A stretch of DNA of 64,000 nucleotides. Origin: a virus. This document shows, piece by piece, positions 37,701-45,935 of the stretch. The notes below the pieces were generated by a model. The model saw nothing but the letters and a program-made list of their open reading frames with translations, searched no databases and was not told the origin of the DNA. Position 1 is the first letter of the stretch. Each line of letters opens with the position of its first letter. The stretch lies in the IMG/VR virus record IMGVR_UViG_3300043436_001870, positions 49,165-113,164 of that record; one strand, given 5' to 3'. The translations under genes were made by a program, and so were the position numbers.

Positions 37701-39180
37701 GCAAGTTTTCAGAAAGAGTCCATGCATCACCTTTAAAACCAAGTTCTTCTCTAGCCTCTTCTCCTACAACATCCTCACTACATACAGTTCCATTAATATA
37801 TTGAGCACATCCTCTTACAACTTGTCCTTTTACTTTAGCATCTTCAGTTTTATCATAGTCCTGATTAGGATCTATACTAAAGTTGTAACCTATCTTAATA
37901 TCAGATGGTTTTAAGTTAAAATCATACTTTACATTACCTGTAAAAAAACCTCTTTTCATAAGATCTTTTTCAAAGTCTTGCATTGACTGATTAGTTAAAC
38001 CAACATCTGGTTCACCAGTTTGTGGATCATATAACTCAAATGGACTTCTTACAGAAATACCTAAAGTACTCTTTGCATCAATTTTATTCTTGTATGCACG
38101 TATAGCATCTTTAGTATTATTATCAAGTTGTCCAGAGTTGTACTTCTGGTTATACATGTTATACTGACGTATAGCATTAAGAGTCTGTTTATCAATTTTA
38201 CCTGATAAATTACCATCTATGTTTTCACCAGTAACACCAAGAACTTCAAGTAATCCTTCATTAGCCAAATATTTCTGAAGCTCAATTACTTGTTCAGGAG
38301 TTTGATAGTCTTCAACTTTAATTATTTTCTTTGTTTCTGGATAATAACCTTTTCCATCTAAATAAGACTGAACCTTTATGATATCATCTGGTGTATAGTC
38401 AGAGGCATTCTTATGTCTTAGATTAAAATCTGCTGTTTGCTTATATGCATTTACAGCTTCATCTTCATCCTTGTAGGGTGCAACAAAAAACTCAGGTGAT
38501 GCAGCATACTTGTTAACCTCTCTTCTCTTTTCAATCTCCTTAGTTTTAGGTATATCAACACCTGACACAAGTGAGTATAACTCTGGAGCAATCTCAGCCA
38601 TTGCAGGATTCTCTACAAGATTAGTAGGTTCTTCAGCAGGATTCTTAGCAACAGGTTTTGAAGCAGCTGGTTTAGGAGCAGCCGGCTTTTTAGTTTCGGA
38701 TACACCTAATGATGACAACCATTTGTCAACATAATCTTGTGGCTCATTTGCCTTAGGAGCAAACTTTGCCATAAGGTTCTTAAGTACTTGTGACTTGTTT
38801 GAATCAAGCTCTTTCCATTCTTCAGTACCCTTCTCACGGATTCTCATTCCATCAGGTTCATCAATATACTCAAGTCGGCTACCAAAAGTTTTGACACCAC
38901 CCTCTTGATATTTACTCAACCATCCTTTATCAGAGAGATCTGGTATTGATATGTCACCTCCTGATTGAGCCATAGGTATCTCATACACCATTTTACCAGG
39001 AAATTGATACTTGCCTCCAGGCTGCATCATAATAGGTGGTTGGCCAGGTACAAATCCCATTACAGGGTATGGTACACCCTCCATGGTTATTCTACCATCT
39101 TTAGTTGGTACTGCTGTAAGTTTTCCTGGATGAGCCCATTGACCATTCTTATCTACAATAAACTTATTAAGCTTACTCAT
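31759..39180 (-). CDS. Modular 2473-aa virion protein with peptidoglycan hydrolase-like, kinase-like and ART-like domains
   Basis: Four internal copies of GGWLxKYQ (residues 86, 888, 1671, 2210; the first lacks one G) and a C-terminal SSWLNKYK divide the chain into modules. Module 2 (about 96-887) has peptidoglycan-binding-like helices (about 255-350), then a Cys/His (NlpC/P60 or CHAP-like) hydrolase region with GCAQYI (C458) and THVGIV (H582), then a possible lysozyme-like part containing RETYAGKNY. Module 3 (898-1670) has a kinase-like core: D1560, N1565, then FIDLS with D1579. Module 4 (1681-2209) contains FQYHGG (H2053), GIYFTPSKSRAESYS and FDPKNIKSAIGNNGMFD, the pattern of ADP-ribosyltransferase-like domains of polyvalent proteins. 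Module 5 (2221-2464) is a second Cys/His domain: QQYCATRAT (C2278), GYWHTMV (H2335). It probably degrades cell wall during entry and delivers effectors; each activity is motif-based inference. Confidence 0.65.
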   Translation of the reverse strand: MSKLNKFIVDKNGQWAHPGKLTAVPTKDGRITMEGVPYPVMGFVPGQPPIMMQPGGKYQFPGKMVYEIPMAQSGGDISIPDLSDKGWLSKYQEGGVKTFGSRLEYIDEPDGMRIREKGTEEWKELDSNKSQVLKNLMAKFAPKANEPQDYVDKWLSSLGVSETKKPAAPKPAASKPVAKNPAEEPTNLVENPAMAEIAPELYSLVSGVDIPKTKEIEKRREVNKYAASPEFFVAPYKDEDEAVNAYKQTADFNLRHKNASDYTPDDIIKVQSYLDGKGYYPETKKIIKVEDYQTPEQVIELQKYLANEGLLEVLGVTGENIDGNLSGKIDKQTLNAIRQYNMYNQKYNSGQLDNNTKDAIRAYKNKIDAKSTLGISVRSPFELYDPQTGEPDVGLTNQSMQDFEKDLMKRGFFTGNVKYDFNLKPSDIKIGYNFSIDPNQDYDKTEDAKVKGQVVRGCAQYINGTVCSEDVVGEEAREELGFKGDAWTLSENLQNKGGKLLFTGLPERSQIPLSPKAGENEIKNYLKSTLNNDAVKGQLREMLNTGNIKPGDVVNIFYEGSPSTKKAWNQTQPLNNRFFTTHVGIVKADKDGKLYVEHNVHGDLQKQPVEDFIEGKVPGNSKSQVSLIAGITRPNYFDGVDNDGRIPAGGISYYQTEYGQFKPEGALANQADWAGQSISGENTHKFLSVIEKNKDSILKDIPITENEFGKLMRVARIIPTRETYAGKNYEKSIISNVLPGPSGIVAGAVAKGLQDALMPEREKSMGITSLKDETNINPQLRSKLYESDYELTDPVKAGLPTFYVLSKNYLYLKEVANEYGLDMTSDQLAKLAGISYNQSIGKVAAQLIEQGGYDNYINYRRANASKGDGKFQYHEAVDLYDKQTMQYGGWLNKYQGNEGSSQVKPTSNFTLPSLDPQAQQSADYAKGWDEYNKGVEQWTDLLAEKERKKGRSLTTEEKQRWLQKAVRKADGRKTEVDPNDPKWNFLFKDSYQTYDPEFGPMTVMTKPVEYQYNLTDLDKKKQKIAAKTREGEMTPFAKSLGMNPLDPRVQKRASQNANDQVALEILGNKPQGDRTRVEWLNSLTPEERSTIERSQYAGKLDPDFTSQFSQGLEKNLRNAANIAAVGPIDWYQGNNLINQPLWTNSDYTQEEAANASAMGMLAPLSYPTNLVTGAITGDFGSALQGQRSKPLFTDYRQPEYAAAMSNLYEAGYDPLNAVGIGLLEGTNIAENAARAGKYLTTQTPLQYTYKINPTAKGSVFTPLEGNMNYRYVNQAGYDDALKTFLVRANPIGDNSVFRRPTEFPSFSKGKPAEVFKSTDSTPHYLMQSDVPMYSRGEINPVTGQKIVGRHAAARPIDPETGEVLQQLDLEDINAIYEAKPNWLTGYKRVYQSPKNIDVTAVRTGPNIATDGAFNKGVYELPDYPGYLLKYESPEQVSQYIPEFMDIDLSQMQKNIKSPNVGKVVNQQRILSNNQKYIPEVPNENISALADTVKDNGIPGSPKSAEIITKPDILNAYIMRRMEGKPLYSLPTDKIINIPTDAWTQYAKDYFELAQNRSAIDNAGSNVFYDDASNSFKFIDLSPAVTPKMSNHWVKNIGNINPTVQEETLKKLIRDGILGQIDKNAEYNTLSMLSQNMNFDTAKNLMETISFVSDLTKGDVQKHLIKAGYKYGGWLQKYQDGNQVNPELAKFMKQPVDTSDIRYVGNQQAVADKTSVATPKPKGNPVEEDAALNHRIMTAYTKKTPKGFVARQVPGALGSMQTVYENPQTGERILPGGEAEVQQAIMDRREDANKTFNNIIFPTGAGAFYGLSNIASGNLAEGALELAGSLPIPFLKGSKGSKTKQLPDSGNVDDLVDLWRIQERGARPMSELAAEGKLGPMFQNEKAIQHFKDREKYFGQWFTKDKADFDFYKADREFVDPEIIQLQVPKSRLAEFQNYDKSLSRAADREFVIPLDQQKLFTPTQLPGSANKFKSEIDWGKWNSEIPSNKALMDEYHAIEQTTKADGSWMKNPDGSPFKGTPEQFVQQNSENFKKAFGNSKLVNSDGSFAFQYHGGKVGYEQFLTPQDKGYIKRDTYTGDQGIYFTPSKSRAESYSRNTPKNEREIYQTYINMEKPYSGRVKGTYGNDQITNEQLNELLKNNYDGILDKNIFPYHRQTIVFDPKNIKSAIGNNGMFDMTNPNIYKALVPAAIGTGAAAVIAGQDTPQQKDGGWINKYQKGGSNPEYYDIQSEMNNIRKNYETEYADIQRFKQNLLDSGESHFMDNVPFCTVLPNGQQYCATRATEALRKSGYPVKQISSGRKLKDELTPDKGWYPTKYENLEAGDVAMIERPGYWHTMVSSGNVSNVDSRIRRNATDTQKGFFYDSGSGKDWTFEIPKDEEELANWMNPKTMNYYSYQGKLPELESQYADYHNQLKALPFPYIQPRAPQPLQVPQPVLQNNQKQEFEKGGSLSKNKYINSVTLSNTSSWLNKYK
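32521..38925 (-). repeat. GGWLxKYQ protein-level repeat delimiting modules
   Basis: A short peptide repeat inside the 2473-aa gene. The copies encode GWLSKYQEGG (38896-38925), GGWLNKYQGN (36490-36519), GGWLQKYQDG (34141-34170) and GGWINKYQKGG (32521-32553), with a shortened copy SSWLNKYK at the C terminus. Copies lie at boundaries between predicted domains. The codons differ between copies, so conservation is at the protein level. Confidence 0.8.
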
Positions 39181-42100
39181 TATCTTGGAGAATTGAGGAG
39201 TTTAGTATTTGTTACTTTCAACAACATTTTTACATTGTCTGATATTGTTCTTGTAAGGACAATGTGATTCAGGTAATGTCTGAACTTCTTACGTTCAAAT
39301 GGTGACTTATTATAGTTAAGGTTATTTACATTCAACACTCTAATGTAACCATTAATTTCTGTATTCCAAATAGGTTGCTGAGCCTGTACACCGCCCACAA
39401 TGAATTCACCACGGTTATTGGTTATGTCCCAGAACTGATTGAATCTGTATTTCTGTTCCTCCTTAGAGTATAGAATACTAATACTGTTTGGGTTTACCTG
39501 AGGATAGTTTACAATTACTGGAGCATTGTTCTTAGGACTAGTAATCAAATTAAGTGTACCAGAAACTTGTTCAGTATTATAAACTATAGCCTTATCAAAA
39601 TTAAAATCAAGAACATGGAATCTATCAATACCATTAGGATTGTAAACATATGCCTCCATAATGTATTCAACATTTCTGGTAGTATTAACAGCTTGTCCTG
39701 TAACAGATGCATAGTCAATCTCAAATGGATAGTCTACACCATAGAAGTTACAAAACTTACTAGTAAAGTTACCATGTCTCCAAATGCTTGAAGATCCGTT
39801 CTGAGTGTTTGTTGTAAGGAAACCTCTAATACTTGACATAGCATATTCTGGATGCCAGTCATGGAATGACAACCATATTCTTAACTTAGAGTCAAAACTT
39901 ACTGTCCATGATGCATCTTCAAAGTACAAAGGATCTCCAAGTACAAATGGAATCTTAGCACCACCTGGTGCTTTATAAGTAAAATCAAGTCCACCTAAAT
40001 ATGTAACATTGTCAATGTACTCATCCTTGACTCTGTAGTCTTTCTTGCAGAAATAAATAATACCATTGTCATTATCATAAAGTGACTGGCAACCAATTCC
40101 TACAACAGGATTATCTGCTACTTCAAAATTAGGAAACTGATCAAGTAGGAACATCTTTAAATATTTAGAGAACCACCACTTCATACCCATATCAGATATG
40201 GCAGCCATTCCCTCAGCTACTGTAAAGATCTTACCTTGTGATGCACTCATCCAAAATATACCAGCAGGAGTATTTATAATACTCAATCTATGCTGTGATG
40301 AACCATGTTGAAACTCTTGATCAGCATTGCTTAATGTCTGAAGTGGTTGACTAAATAAGCCACCATCTCCAATTGTAATTTTAGTGCCAGCTGTTGTTTG
40401 AAGTTGATCAACAGCATTAAACATCAATGGTGTTGAATGCTCAAACAAAATAATAGCACCATTCTTATTTATGGATTTGAATGCTACAACTCTGTCATCA
40501 AAGTCATTGTAGTTGTTTACAAGATAAATATGCCAGTAGTCTTTTTTATCCTCTTGATTCTGTGGAAGAGAGTATATTACTCTATTAGGAAAATATGTGT
40601 AACATTTTTCTGCTGTGGTAGGACTGTAAGATCTATCCTGCATAGCTCCCCATGATAAGAAACTATTTAGAACTTTTGTTACACCAAGAGAAATGTCATA
40701 CTTGTAGAAGTTACCGACTCTTATGATATCTGTGCTAAACAGATTATTAAGATTAGCATACCCATATGGATCATAGAATCTTTCAGCAGGAGTATCATTG
40801 TAATCTCTGTGATCTACGTTGTATTCAGTTTCAACATAAAAATCTAAGACTCCTGATTGAAACAAATACATGTAAGCATTCTTTACTCCAATTCTAAAAC
40901 TAGAAAAAAGATTTGCAAAAAATCCATCAATACCTGTATTGTCAACTCTGTCTAAGTTATATCTACCAGAAGGCAGTGGATTGGTTATAGCATCAACACC
41001 TCCTTCAAGAAGATTCTGAACGGCACCTGTTAAACCTTGAATAAAATCAGCTGTATCATATTTGCTAAAGTCTGCAAAAAATCTTGCATAGTTTACCATA
41101 TACCTTGTGGTATAATCAATCTCTGTTCCTATAGGTACATTGTATAACCAATCATAAAAATAGAAGAAGGTATTCTTCTCAGTGTATCTTCCTATGTAAA
41201 CATCTCCACCAAGTATTAATGGTGTTTTGTCTACTACAACTCTTGATCTTGGTCTTGTAGGGAATGTATAGTCTATTGCTTCTGGGCCCAGGGGCTGATC
41301 AAAAGAAAATACACAGCCTGTTGTAATCTGGCTAGGTGATTCTATCTGACCATATTGGTTTCTAAATCTTACCTTTAGTCCCGCATAAAAAGCTGAGCCT
41401 GTTGCATTAAAAGAACCTCCAGGACTATTGAACTTGATACCCTTATTAAATACATTAGGATTATTCTGAACACTACCTATAGTCTGTACAGAGTTGTCAG
41501 CTAATGATGGATCACCAATTGGATTATTAAGTTCTATTGCAACTGTCTTAGATCTAAATAAGTTATTTACTGTTTTATCAGAAAACGTAGTAATCTGATT
41601 GTCAATGTATACTGAGTTTATAATAGATCTTCTGGTATTAGCAACACCATTCAGATTCAGCTTAGCATTACCCTGAGCATACTTATTAAGATTTACATGG
41701 CTTAAGCTCCGGTAAACATAATCCCTATAAGGAGTGATAGATCTTAATAGTTCAAGCATTGCATCGGTACCCTGCATCCAGTATGATGCAAATGTTACAA
41801 TACCACCTGCTGTTCTAAATATAACAGGAGCATAACTAAAATCAGACCTTTCTACCTCATACTCCATTGATGGTCCAATACCTGCAGCACCTAATGCAGC
41901 ACCTCCAGTTACAGCTCCTATTTGTCCAAATATTATTCCTTGAATAGTGGCTAATGATGCATCAACTCCACCACCAGCCATAGTACCAATGTTAAGAGCA
42001 CTACCGGCACCAGTTGGACCATAATTATAGTTATCATTACCACCTAATGGAGTTAGTAATCCGACATTGATTGGTGTGGCTGGTACTGGAGCAGTTCCAC

Positions 42101-44363
42101 TAAATCCTGGTGTAAAAGTTTTACCTGTCTGATATTTACTAATATCTCTACCACGAATAGATTTCATGGCAGTACCAATACCTACAATTGCTGATATTAT
42201 AAAAGCTAAGTTAGTTATTAACTTCTCTTTAGGATGCCCAGGAACAGGTTCAAAACGACCCAGCATATTAAACCTAGATCCCACCTCTCCATAAAGTTTT
42301 AATTCAGTTGCAGATAAGAAAGGATCATTAAAAGTTGTGTCAGGAGAATGAAAAGTAAATAAACGTCTACTAACATTATCATTCCAGGTATTAGAGTTAT
42401 TAAGCTGTGCACTATAACCACCCTGACTATTAAAATTAGAAAGAGTATGATCCTTTCCTAAGTAATTGCAAACATAGTTTTGGTAATAGATCAATTCATC
42501 TTGACTACCATTATCTTCAACATAATAACGCATGTTGCGGATTATACCTTTAGCAACAATAGTTCTATTACCTTGTCTGTTTGATCTTAGAATTTCATAA
42601 CCAATTACACCAGGAATAATGTTACCATCATTGTCAACAGGAGCCTTAATGTTTTCAAACTCAACACCCAGAATTCTAATAGCTCTAGCTTGAGTAGCTG
42701 TAAAAGTAGTACCAGAAAATGATCCTGCCGATGTACGTACATGACCATAGTTTTGACCTGTAGCAACATCACCGTAAGTTGTATCTGTTGCATATATAGC
42801 ATCAGCTGGCATCTTATGGTGTCTTATAGGAAGTCCACATAAGTCATATGCCGGATCAGATGTTCCAGCCCATGTATGCTGAGTTGCATTCCATATCTCT
42901 GGTTTGTTTGCTGGATATTTTTCAGTAGATTCCCAGTAACCCATTTTACCACGGGCTATAACCTGACCAGCTACTACAGAAGCAGTATCAGTAGGTAAGT
43001 TGTTTTCAATTACATAAGCTGTATTAACAACTTCCCAGAGTTCAGGAATATAATTAGGATCCTGAGCATATTCAATATTATCAAGATTGGCAGAACTAAA
43101 TGAAGCTTTTTCCCATGATTGAGCAGGTCTACCAGGTATATGATATGAACTAGATCTTTCACCAGTATTATAAACCCAGCGAATATAGAAGGCATACTGC
43201 TCATCTCTCATGTAACCATTTTCATTACCACCATTCTCATAGTAGTTTGGTGGTTGCTCAATCATTACCCAGTTTGTTCTGATCTGATTGGCCAATGGCT
43301 GATAATTAAAATCAAACTTTGCAGTAGGAGCTGCTCTGATCAAGTAATTATTTACAGCATACATACCTTCAGACTTCTCATATGCTGGAGATCTAAGTGG
43401 TATATATGATAAAGGAATTGATTCTAATTCTGGATTAATGTAATCAATAGTTACAGAATTAGTCTCAGTAACATAATTACCAATCTTTCTAGCAACTGTC
43501 TGTTGATTTACTGTACCAACAATAACAAGTTCAAACTCTTGAAATCTATCAGTATCCATATTTGAAAAACTGATATCAAGTGAACCTGTGGCATTGTTAT
43601 GACTAAACAGAGGTTGAATCTGAGAAGGATTAAAATAGTCAGTGACACGTTGCTGATTAATTGTATAAGCAACAACGGCATAGTAACTACCATTTAATAA
43701 CTGCCCACCAGTAAGTCCTGTGCTAATTTTAACACAGGGTATCTTCATTAACCGAGCAATCCTTGTTTTCTCTACATCCAGAGTCAAAGGAATGTTTGGT
43801 TGACAGTCAATACAAGGACCAGGTAAAACATCTGTGCACTCATAGGGCACACCTGGCCATGGCTCATTCTGAGTAATATCAGGATAGTCTCTGAGTCTTA
43901 CATCACCAATATTTAAGGTCCTGTCTGGATTCAAAGCATCACACCAGTAGAGCTGATAAGAGCAGTCAAAATTCTGCTTAGAAGCTCCTATAATTATGTT
44001 AGTTCTTTTGAATCCCCATTGAGTATCATTACTAATTGGCTTATACTCACATAACTCATCATTGAATAATCCAATTTCAGAATTGATATCATCTGTTGTA
44101 TAAACAGCCCAGTAGTGTTCTACAATAGGAATAGCACCTATAAAGGTGTATGGTAATGTAACACACTTTAAGTTTGCAGGCTCATTTCCAATAATACCCA
44201 GGTCACCAGAGTCTGAGTTATTTACCACATTTCTAGCATCATACCATGAACCCTCAGGAGCAAACGTGGGGTCATAGTCTTTAACCATACCTTTGTTAAA
44301 GGTATTTGTCTCAGCACTGCTAGTATTCTGTGATGGAGTATTTTCTGATGATTTCTTAGCCAT
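39180..44363 (-). CDS. crAss-like tail-tube stabilisation / muzzle-type protein, 1727 aa
   Basis: After a Ser/Thr-rich leader, residues about 20-60 read NTFNKGMVKDYDPTFAPEGS followed by YDARNV, the start typical of the long tail-tube stabilisation (muzzle) proteins of crAss-like and other podovirus-type phages. The rest is beta-rich with many Tyr, Asn and Pro residues, as expected for a propeller- or barrel-like tail component. A Gly/Ala-rich hydrophobic patch (about 750-830, including GGAALGAAGIGPS) may mark an internal loop or membrane-touching region. It starts 2 nt after the 301-aa gene stops and overlaps the start of the 2473-aa gene by one base at its end, placing it at the junction between tail tube and cargo genes. 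Family assignment rests on the N-terminal motif and gene order. Confidence 0.65.
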   Translation of the reverse strand: MAKKSSENTPSQNTSSAETNTFNKGMVKDYDPTFAPEGSWYDARNVVNNSDSGDLGIIGNEPANLKCVTLPYTFIGAIPIVEHYWAVYTTDDINSEIGLFNDELCEYKPISNDTQWGFKRTNIIIGASKQNFDCSYQLYWCDALNPDRTLNIGDVRLRDYPDITQNEPWPGVPYECTDVLPGPCIDCQPNIPLTLDVEKTRIARLMKIPCVKISTGLTGGQLLNGSYYAVVAYTINQQRVTDYFNPSQIQPLFSHNNATGSLDISFSNMDTDRFQEFELVIVGTVNQQTVARKIGNYVTETNSVTIDYINPELESIPLSYIPLRSPAYEKSEGMYAVNNYLIRAAPTAKFDFNYQPLANQIRTNWVMIEQPPNYYENGGNENGYMRDEQYAFYIRWVYNTGERSSSYHIPGRPAQSWEKASFSSANLDNIEYAQDPNYIPELWEVVNTAYVIENNLPTDTASVVAGQVIARGKMGYWESTEKYPANKPEIWNATQHTWAGTSDPAYDLCGLPIRHHKMPADAIYATDTTYGDVATGQNYGHVRTSAGSFSGTTFTATQARAIRILGVEFENIKAPVDNDGNIIPGVIGYEILRSNRQGNRTIVAKGIIRNMRYYVEDNGSQDELIYYQNYVCNYLGKDHTLSNFNSQGGYSAQLNNSNTWNDNVSRRLFTFHSPDTTFNDPFLSATELKLYGEVGSRFNMLGRFEPVPGHPKEKLITNLAFIISAIVGIGTAMKSIRGRDISKYQTGKTFTPGFSGTAPVPATPINVGLLTPLGGNDNYNYGPTGAGSALNIGTMAGGGVDASLATIQGIIFGQIGAVTGGAALGAAGIGPSMEYEVERSDFSYAPVIFRTAGGIVTFASYWMQGTDAMLELLRSITPYRDYVYRSLSHVNLNKYAQGNAKLNLNGVANTRRSIINSVYIDNQITTFSDKTVNNLFRSKTVAIELNNPIGDPSLADNSVQTIGSVQNNPNVFNKGIKFNSPGGSFNATGSAFYAGLKVRFRNQYGQIESPSQITTGCVFSFDQPLGPEAIDYTFPTRPRSRVVVDKTPLILGGDVYIGRYTEKNTFFYFYDWLYNVPIGTEIDYTTRYMVNYARFFADFSKYDTADFIQGLTGAVQNLLEGGVDAITNPLPSGRYNLDRVDNTGIDGFFANLFSSFRIGVKNAYMYLFQSGVLDFYVETEYNVDHRDYNDTPAERFYDPYGYANLNNLFSTDIIRVGNFYKYDISLGVTKVLNSFLSWGAMQDRSYSPTTAEKCYTYFPNRVIYSLPQNQEDKKDYWHIYLVNNYNDFDDRVVAFKSINKNGAIILFEHSTPLMFNAVDQLQTTAGTKITIGDGGLFSQPLQTLSNADQEFQHGSSQHRLSIINTPAGIFWMSASQGKIFTVAEGMAAISDMGMKWWFSKYLKMFLLDQFPNFEVADNPVVGIGCQSLYDNDNGIIYFCKKDYRVKDEYIDNVTYLGGLDFTYKAPGGAKIPFVLGDPLYFEDASWTVSFDSKLRIWLSFHDWHPEYAMSSIRGFLTTNTQNGSSSIWRHGNFTSKFCNFYGVDYPFEIDYASVTGQAVNTTRNVEYIMEAYVYNPNGIDRFHVLDFNFDKAIVYNTEQVSGTLNLITSPKNNAPVIVNYPQVNPNSISILYSKEEQKYRFNQFWDITNNRGEFIVGGVQAQQPIWNTEINGYIRVLNVNNLNYNKSPFERKKFRHYLNHIVLTRTISDNVKMLLKVTNTKLLNSPR

Positions 44364-44365
44364 AA

Positions 44366-45271
44366 TTATACAACATTGTTTACACGAAGATTAGCCATTG
44401 GATAAGGATATGATTTAAACATATCATAGTACTTACCATACATTGCTTTTCTATTCATTGCCCACACTTTCTCCATCTCAGAGAAGTTAGGTGTATTTAC
44501 AATTGACAAGGCATAGTTTCTTGCTGCTCTATATTCCTGTAGGACAAGTTGTAGCTGTGCTGCCACATTATTGCCATCCATAATAAGATTCTCAAGAATA
44601 CGTTTCTTCATAGCATATTCATAGTACTCATTGATCATAGGATGATCTGGCACCATAAGGTTACCATCAGTATCCTCAAGAGTACCTTGATAGTTAATAT
44701 ACAGATTCCCTTCTTTTAAGGATGTATAAATCCAGCCGTCTTTAATGTATGCCTCATCCTTTGCCATGTGATGTAGGTTAGGACAGTCACAATCTACAAA
44801 CTGAGAGTTTCTAAAACGGATTGGAGCAAAGTGGTCATAGGTTCTTGTCTCTGTATTTACAACCTGAATCAGCTGATAAGAATCTCCACACTTGGTCATA
44901 CAAACTGGCTGCTGAGGTAGTGATACATCAGAGCAGTAGTTTTGTTCTACCCATGGTCTCCATTCTGGAGTTACGTCTTGAACATTGGTACCTTGTGGTA
45001 CAGCAAAAGAATACTTAGCTTGACCACAGATTAAAGCAAAATTCATTACATAAAAATCATCAGGAAGTCTAACCTTACCATCACATACCTCAAGAACTCT
45101 CTCTTTGGTCATGTATATTCTAAGACCTAGATCATAGTTTACTCTAATAGCTACCTTGTACAACTGTGATGGATCAATAGTAGTATCCGTGGCAATAGCC
45201 TTCAGGTCAATTTTAACATCTTCTAGAAGACTGTCAAACGTCCTGTATTTTAAGGTGTAGTTATAGTTCAT
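44366..45271 (-). CDS. Tail tube / ring protein, crAss-like, 301 aa
   Basis: A soluble mixed alpha/beta protein. The N terminus has YRTFDSLLEDVKIDL, followed by DPSQLYKVAIRVNYDLGLRI and VRLPDDFYVMNFALICG; the pattern of an N-terminal helical region followed by LPDDF and beta strands is common in the tail-tubular or ring proteins that stack below the portal in podovirus-type phages. Cys-rich patches (CMTKCGDSY; CDCPNLHH) lie in the middle. The C-terminal 90 residues are helical (MINEYYEYAMKKRILENLIM). It overlaps the end of the 221-aa gene (ATGA) and is followed by the 1727-aa tube protein, which supports a role in the head-tail junction. Assignment is by context and motif recall. Confidence 0.55.
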   Translation of the reverse strand: MNYNYTLKYRTFDSLLEDVKIDLKAIATDTTIDPSQLYKVAIRVNYDLGLRIYMTKERVLEVCDGKVRLPDDFYVMNFALICGQAKYSFAVPQGTNVQDVTPEWRPWVEQNYCSDVSLPQQPVCMTKCGDSYQLIQVVNTETRTYDHFAPIRFRNSQFVDCDCPNLHHMAKDEAYIKDGWIYTSLKEGNLYINYQGTLEDTDGNLMVPDHPMINEYYEYAMKKRILENLIMDGNNVAAQLQLVLQEYRAARNYALSIVNTPNFSEMEKVWAMNRKAMYGKYYDMFKSYPYPMANLRVNNVV

Positions 45272-45933
45272 CGTGTTGCACTTTGTTTATCAGAAAGGAA
45301 TTGATCTTGTGGTATCTGTATGCTAATCATAAAGTCCTGAAGAACTTGTTTTTCAATCTCAGCAAAGAACTCAGGTGGTATACCAAGAGCTTGCTCTTGT
45401 ACAGATTTGCATGGATCATCACAACTAAAACCTGCAACACTTGAATCAAAGATTGCCTCAATTGAGATAGCATCCCATTCAGTATCAGGTAAATACAAGT
45501 AACTATCCATAAACCAGTAGTACTTATTATTATTATACTTAAATGCAGATGTCTTTGTCATGCTGGTATATAAAGCCGGAGTTGTCTTATACACCTCAGT
45601 GTATGTATCAATTGACATTACTGATCTTATAAGGGGTCCCTGAGGTCCTTCAAATATACCAGGTAGTTTGTCTTTGGTCCTTTTGATTACACACCCAGAC
45701 TTTGGTTGACAGCATGCCTCAACTCTATCAACCTCTACAAGATCAACACAGGCTAATCTTTTATACAGAGATCCAAACTTAGCACGGCCAGCAATAGGAT
45801 TCTGTCTTTTCATATACATCCGGGCATACTTAGTTATCAGGCTATAGATCATACGATCTGTTACAAATGAATCCACATTTGCAGCCTTGATAACATTTCT
45901 CACCCTTGATATTGCATCACCAATTGTATCCAT
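45268..45933 (-). CDS. Ring/adaptor protein of the head-tail junction, crAss-like, 221 aa
   Basis: The N terminus (IGDAISRVRNVIKAANVDS, then VTDRMIYSLITKYARMYMKR) and the segment ACCQPKSGCVIKRTKDKLPG match a small conserved protein family I recall from crAss-like phages, encoded just before the long tail-tube genes. A long N-terminal helical part precedes a beta-rich middle and a C-terminal helix (EQVLQDFMISIQIPQDQF). It ends in TGA overlapping the next gene's ATG by four bases, so translation is probably coupled. It starts 2 nt after the 194-aa gene. Likely function: a ring subunit that joins the portal to the tail tube; inferred from position and family. Confidence 0.6.
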   Translation of the reverse strand: MDTIGDAISRVRNVIKAANVDSFVTDRMIYSLITKYARMYMKRQNPIAGRAKFGSLYKRLACVDLVEVDRVEACCQPKSGCVIKRTKDKLPGIFEGPQGPLIRSVMSIDTYTEVYKTTPALYTSMTKTSAFKYNNNKYYWFMDSYLYLPDTEWDAISIEAIFDSSVAGFSCDDPCKSVQEQALGIPPEFFAEIEKQVLQDFMISIQIPQDQFLSDKQSATR

Positions 45934-45935
45934 GT

